Shown: piece by piece, positions 47,157 through 50,285 of the stretch
Position numbering within the stretch: the stretch's first letter is position 1
How the letters are laid out: every line of letters begins with the position of its first letter
Assembly: GCA_964492615.1 (NCBI GenBank)
Contig: CAZBKZ010000016.1
Span: 1-50,285 of the forward strand
Direction: 5' to 3'
DNA: 50,285 nt
From: JAABTH01 sp964492615
Lineage (GTDB): Bacteria > Bacillota > Dethiobacteria > DTU022
Program-made: the position numbers and the translations under genes
The notes under the pieces: generated by a model
Database searches by the model: none
Told to the model about the DNA's origin: nothing
What the model saw: the letters and a program-made list of their open reading frames with translations, nothing else

Positions 47157-48248
47157 TTACCCCCTGATAAAGTCTTCAGTCATCTGGTGGGCCCGGTAGT
47201 CAGCATACTGGCGGGGTGGATGCTTGGAGAAATATGCAGAAGGTCCCTCCAGCACGCCCCCTTCGCCCCGGTCGAGCGCCAGTTTACAACAGCGGATTGC
47301 ATCGATGGCAATACCGGCAGAATTTGGTGAATCTTCAACACTCAACCTCATCTCCAGGTTGATCGGTATATCGCCAAACACCCTGCCTTCCATGCGCAGA
47401 AAACATACCTTGTTATCTTTCTGCCAGGGCACGTAATCGCTCGGCCCAATATGAATATCGCGATCGGCCAGCCTTTTTCGCGCCGCAGACTGAACCGCTT
47501 CCGTTTTCGAAATACGCTTGGAAGCAAGGCGATCATGGTTGGTCATATTTAAAAAATCGGTGTTGCCACCAGTATTTAACTGGTAGGAGCGGTCGAGAGT
47601 AACCCCGCGCTTGCCAAATAGTTCGGCCAGGGCCCGGTGCAATATGGTCGCTCCCATCTGCGACTTGATATCATCACCAATGATCGGCACGTTCTTTTCT
47701 TTAAAACGGGCTTCCCAGGCCGGGTCGCTGGCAATAAATACAGGGATGTTGTTGATAAAGGCAACCCCTGCCTCTAAAGCGCATTCGGCATAAAAGCGGG
47801 CTGCTTCCTCGGAGCCGGCAGGAAGGTAGTTAAGCAGCACCTCAGCTCTGGATTGCTTTAAGGCCCCGACTACTGAATCCCTGTCGGGCTGGGGCAAATC
47901 AGCGGGAAGAAAAGTATAATCTTCTTCATATTTACCCATATGTTCCGAGTAACCGTCAAGGATACGCCCCATCAAAACTTTAACCCCGCCTGCAGGAAGC
48001 TGCGGATAAAAAACCCTGGCACAATTAGGCGGAGCAAAAACGGCTTCATTTACATCCCGGCCTACTTTACGCTTATCTATATCAAAAGCGGCGACAACTT
48101 CAATATCGCCGGGATGGTAACCACCGATTTCCCAGTGCATCAGCCCTATTGCATCATCTTCGTTCTTGTTCCTGTAGTAGTGTATTCCTTGGACCAAAGC
48201 GCTTGAACAGTTTCCCAAACCGACCAGCGCGATTTTAATTTTTGACAT
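47157..48248 (-). CDS. ino1: myo-Inositol-1-phosphate synthase
   Basis: This NAD-dependent enzyme cyclises glucose-6-phosphate to inositol-1-phosphate. The 363-residue protein is the short bacterial/archaeal type. It shows the NAD loop ALVGLGNCSSALVQGI, and VLLNYLPAGSEEAARFYAECALEAGVAFINNIPVFIASDP. The active-site segment is DDIKSQMGATILHRALAELF, followed by LNTGGNTDFLNM with the catalytic lysines. Products could be inositol phospholipids or inositol-based solutes. No phosphatase or downstream inositol gene is nearby. The enzyme is rare in Clostridia. Confidence 0.92.
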   Translation of the reverse strand: MSKIKIALVGLGNCSSALVQGIHYYRNKNEDDAIGLMHWEIGGYHPGDIEVVAAFDIDKRKVGRDVNEAVFAPPNCARVFYPQLPAGGVKVLMGRILDGYSEHMGKYEEDYTFLPADLPQPDRDSVVGALKQSRAEVLLNYLPAGSEEAARFYAECALEAGVAFINNIPVFIASDPAWEARFKEKNVPIIGDDIKSQMGATILHRALAELFGKRGVTLDRSYQLNTGGNTDFLNMTNHDRLASKRISKTEAVQSAARKRLADRDIHIGPSDYVPWQKDNKVCFLRMEGRVFGDIPINLEMRLSVEDSPNSAGIAIDAIRCCKLALDRGEGGVLEGPSAYFSKHPPRQYADYRAHQMTEDFIRG

Positions 48249-48361
48249 CGATAAATCCCTCTTCCTGCTCTAGTATTTTGTGATTGTCCAGAAAATATTA
48301 TAACGCAACTTTCATTAATAGGGAAATAAAAGAGGAATGCTCACCGTTGTCATGCACATGA

Positions 48362-48390
48362 TTGAGACTTTTTCATACAAGTGTTAGAAT
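48362..48390 (+). promoter_or_regulatory. Promoter of the iclR-type regulator gene
   Basis: TTGAGA and TAGAAT are spaced by exactly 17 nt with an extended -10 (TGTTAGAAT). The transcription start is expected near 48397, leaving a short leader. Confidence 0.75.
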
Positions 48391-48424
48391 GTTATCAATC
48401 TGCAGAGTCAGTGGAAGGTGAACA

Positions 48425-49183
48425 ATTATTAACAGGTCACTCAGTTCAACAATTGACAAAGCCATGGCTGTTTTAAGAATACTGGCCGGAAAACCTTTTC
48501 AATACAAGATCAGCGAGCTGGAAAAAGAGCTCAACCTGAGCCGGACCAGTATTACGCGTATCCTGGTTACCCTGGAAAAAAACAGCCTGGTGATCAGAAA
48601 CCCGGAAACAAAGGAATATATGATCGGTCCCTTTGCCTATCATCTCGGCAGTATCTATCTGCATAATGCCAACTACAAGAACCGTGTAGCAGAAATACTG
48701 AATGAGTTGAGCAACAGGCTTAAAGTCTCCTCCGGCCTGGCCCGCAGGGATGGTGATAGAATAATTGCGATCTTCTCAGTTGAAAACTACAAACCCCTCA
48801 GTATCAATTACGAACCTGGAACCTTTTTTCCGATGAACCGTGGTTGTTATGGAAAATGCCTGATGGCCTATCATGATCGCAAGCGGGTTCAGCAGCTGCT
48901 AAAAGAACAGTCTTTCAAGAAAATATGCGAAAATACTCTGACCAATCACAACGATATCATTGCTGAATATGATCAAATACGCCGTCAGGGTTACGTGATC
49001 AGCGATGACGAAGTATTCCCCCTGGCCGTAGGTGTGGGCGTACCAATTTTTAGTAATGGCGGTGAAGTGAGACACTGTGCAGCAGTCTCCTTCCTCAAGG
49101 ATAAAAACTACCAGGATAAAATTGAAGAATGCAAAAAGGTTCTCTTTGAATACAGCAAAGAACTTAATAATTTAATCCCTTAA
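48425..49183 (+). CDS. IclR family transcriptional regulator
   Basis: This is an IclR regulator with an N-terminal winged helix (YKISELEKELNLSRTSITRILVTLEKNSLV) and a C-terminal ligand-binding GAF-like domain (about residues 80-240, MNRGCYGKCLMAYHD, GYVISDDEVFPLAVGVGVPIF). The first ATG is at 48464, but it lies inside the conserved first helix (SSTIDKAMAVLRIL), and no good ribosome site precedes it. In-frame codons run upstream to a TGA at 48419, with ATT codons at 48425 and 48428 after GGAAGGTGA. A rare AUU start is therefore likely; otherwise the protein starts at 48464 with 239 residues. Targets are unknown; it is divergent from ino1. Confidence 0.8.
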   Translation: MINRSLSSTIDKAMAVLRILAGKPFQYKISELEKELNLSRTSITRILVTLEKNSLVIRNPETKEYMIGPFAYHLGSIYLHNANYKNRVAEILNELSNRLKVSSGLARRDGDRIIAIFSVENYKPLSINYEPGTFFPMNRGCYGKCLMAYHDRKRVQQLLKEQSFKKICENTLTNHNDIIAEYDQIRRQGYVISDDEVFPLAVGVGVPIFSNGGEVRHCAAVSFLKDKNYQDKIEECKKVLFEYSKELNNLIP

Positions 49184-49204
49184 AAATAAGTTTTGACAAT
49201 ATTT

Positions 49205-49235
49205 AAACCGCATTTTTAAAAAATGTGGTTTTTTT
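49205..49235 (+). terminator. Intrinsic terminator of the iclR-type gene
   Basis: AACCGCATTTTT and AAAAAATGTGGTT form a stem followed by TTTTTTT, 22 nt past the regulator stop. Confidence 0.9.
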
Positions 49236-49238
49236 CTA

Positions 49239-49267
49239 TTGATTTTATTATGAAAAAATATTAAAAT
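49239..49267 (+). promoter_or_regulatory. Promoter of the LD-carboxypeptidase gene
   Basis: TTGATT and TAAAAT are spaced by exactly 17 nt, directly behind the terminator and about 50 nt before the start codon. Confidence 0.75.
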
Positions 49268-49318
49268 GAGCTATATTCGCATACTGTGCCCGATATACGG
49301 ACGTTTGGAGGCTAAAGA

Positions 49319-50269
49319 GTGATTAAACCGAAGGTTCTGCATCAAGGAGGGACAGTAGGCGTCATATCTCCTGCCAGCCCCTCTTTTAAAAAAAGCGACG
49401 TTCTAAGGGGAAAAGAAACCCTGGAGCGGTGGGGTTACAGGGTAGAGCTCTCAAAAAACCTCAATATCAGCAAAGGCTTTACTGCCGGCACCGACCGGGA
49501 AAGAGCCGAAGATTTTAATGAAATGTTTTCAAGAAAAGATGTAAATGCCGTCTTTGTCACCCAGGGTGGCTACGGCTCGGCGCGCATTCTGCGCTATATT
49601 GATTTCGAACTGGTTCGCAACAACCCCAAAATTTTTATTGGCTTCAGCGACATCACTTCCCTGCACATGGCTATCCATAAATATACCGGGTTAGTTACCT
49701 TCCACGGACCCGGCATGTCTCGCTATAACCCTGAAGATTTAAGCGATTACACCAAAAACCACCTATTAAAAACTCTCACCTCGACAGAACCGATCGGGGC
49801 TATTACCCTGGCCGATGAAAAAAAATGGGTTGACACCATTTATCCGGGCTGCTGTGAAGGCCCGCTGATCGGCGGCAACCTGACCCTGCTCTGTGCCACC
49901 CTGGGCACACCCTATGAGATAGAAACCAGGGGCAAAATTCTTTTTATCGAAGAAGTGGAAACAGAGCCATGGATAATCGACCACATGCTGACACATTTAA
50001 ACAACGCCGGTAAGCTGGAACAGGCTGCCGGCATTATTATCGGTGAATGCGTGGAATGCACTCCAAAAAAACACGAACCCGGGTATTACGTTGATAAAAG
50101 CCTTGAAGATGTGCTTTATGACATAATCGAACCGCTGAAAATTCCTGCAATACATGGCCTGCCGATCGGTCACAGCAAAGATCTCGCCACCCTGCCAATC
50201 GGTGTTCAGGCGCGACTGGATGCTGCCGGGAAGGATTTTGCTGTAATCGAATCCTGCCTGGAGGATTAA
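49319..50269 (+). CDS. ldcA: LD-carboxypeptidase, peptidase S66 (LdcA/MccF family)
   Basis: S66 enzymes remove the terminal D-alanine from tetrapeptides of recycled peptidoglycan; MccF relatives cleave microcin C-type antibiotics. The 316-residue protein has VGVISPASP near the start, the serine nucleophile in IGFSDITSLHMAIH, the glutamate in LFIEEVETEPW, and the histidine in GLPIGHSKDLATLPIG, completing the Ser-Glu-His triad. The GTG start follows GGAGG at 7 nt. It has its own promoter. No microcin-type gene is nearby, so peptidoglycan recycling is the simpler assignment. Confidence 0.92.
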   Translation: MIKPKVLHQGGTVGVISPASPSFKKSDVLRGKETLERWGYRVELSKNLNISKGFTAGTDRERAEDFNEMFSRKDVNAVFVTQGGYGSARILRYIDFELVRNNPKIFIGFSDITSLHMAIHKYTGLVTFHGPGMSRYNPEDLSDYTKNHLLKTLTSTEPIGAITLADEKKWVDTIYPGCCEGPLIGGNLTLLCATLGTPYEIETRGKILFIEEVETEPWIIDHMLTHLNNAGKLEQAAGIIIGECVECTPKKHEPGYYVDKSLEDVLYDIIEPLKIPAIHGLPIGHSKDLATLPIGVQARLDAAGKDFAVIESCLED

Positions 50270-50285
50270 TAAAGCATAAATAAAG

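Noticed and set aside
49319..50269. MccF self-immunity for a microcin C cluster
   Set aside because: No MccA peptide, MccB adenylase or exporter is present around the gene.
1..50285. tRNA, rRNA or prophage genes, and pylT
   Set aside because: On reading I saw no cloverleaf with a conserved T-arm, no rRNA segments and no phage structural genes; a covariance search was not possible.

Overview
The window looks like a scaffold from a strictly anaerobic, amino-acid-using Gram-positive bacterium of the Clostridia type (Firmicutes). The reasons are a ydiF/tsaE-tsaB-rimI-tsaD block arranged as in Bacillus and Clostridia, strong AAGGAGG ribosome sites with frequent TTG and GTG starts, no outer-membrane genes, and many ferredoxin-, tungsten- and corrinoid-dependent enzymes. 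The lineage below class level is inference. A run of 100 N at 41700-41799 is an assembly gap.

Layout. (1) 0.1-8.1 kb, minus strand: murC, then the t6A modification genes tsaD, rimI, tsaB and tsaE and a YdiF-like ABC-F ATPase. A REP-associated tyrosine (RAYT-type) transposase gene sits between tsaE and the ABC-F gene. (2) 8.4-10.6 kb, plus strand: a secreted Ig-like protein, an LCP cell-wall ligase and a small membrane protein. (3) 10.6-20.5 kb, minus strand: an L-2-hydroxyglutarate-oxidase-like flavoprotein, a ManC-phosphohexomutase fusion, two GT4 glycosyltransferases, a GH130 mannoside phosphorylase-like enzyme and a metallo-beta-lactamase-fold hydrolase. (4) 20.7-26.6 kb, minus strand: a DASS transporter, an aldehyde ferredoxin oxidoreductase with a MoaD-like protein, AzlCD, an orphan EF-Tu-domain-2-like protein and thioredoxin. 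(5) 27-32.7 kb, plus strand: PaaK, ACT-domain protein, PaaK, IorA, IorB. (6) 32.7-41.0 kb: a non-pyrrolysine MttB-family methyltransferase, lysine 2,3-aminomutase, a GNAT, NhaC, a CvpA-zinc-ribbon protein, a corrinoid protein, and a dimethylamine methyltransferase MtbB gene interrupted by one in-frame UAG. (7) 41.2-50.3 kb: a gap-truncated SRAP gene, a MoaD-like protein without diglycine, a fused ADP-forming acyl-CoA synthetase, an old-yellow-enzyme flavoprotein, LysE, inositol-phosphate synthase, IclR and an LD-carboxypeptidase.

How the genes work together (inference). IorAB, the two PaaK ligases, the ADP-forming synthetase and the AOR fit oxidation of 2-oxo acids from aromatic amino acids to arylacetates with ATP and reduced ferredoxin. 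MtbB with its corrinoid partner fits dimethylamine demethylation, and the in-frame UAG implies that the genome encodes pyrrolysine. The ManC-mutase fusion with GT4 and GH130 enzymes could build and phosphorolyse a mannose polymer.

The most striking structure outside genes is a dispersed imperfect palindrome of about 27-29 nt. It has 15 full copies, all between genes in the first 30.3 kb and none in the last 20 kb. It flanks the RAYT gene on both sides and often occurs as A-A-B triads, so the two are very probably one REP/RAYT system.
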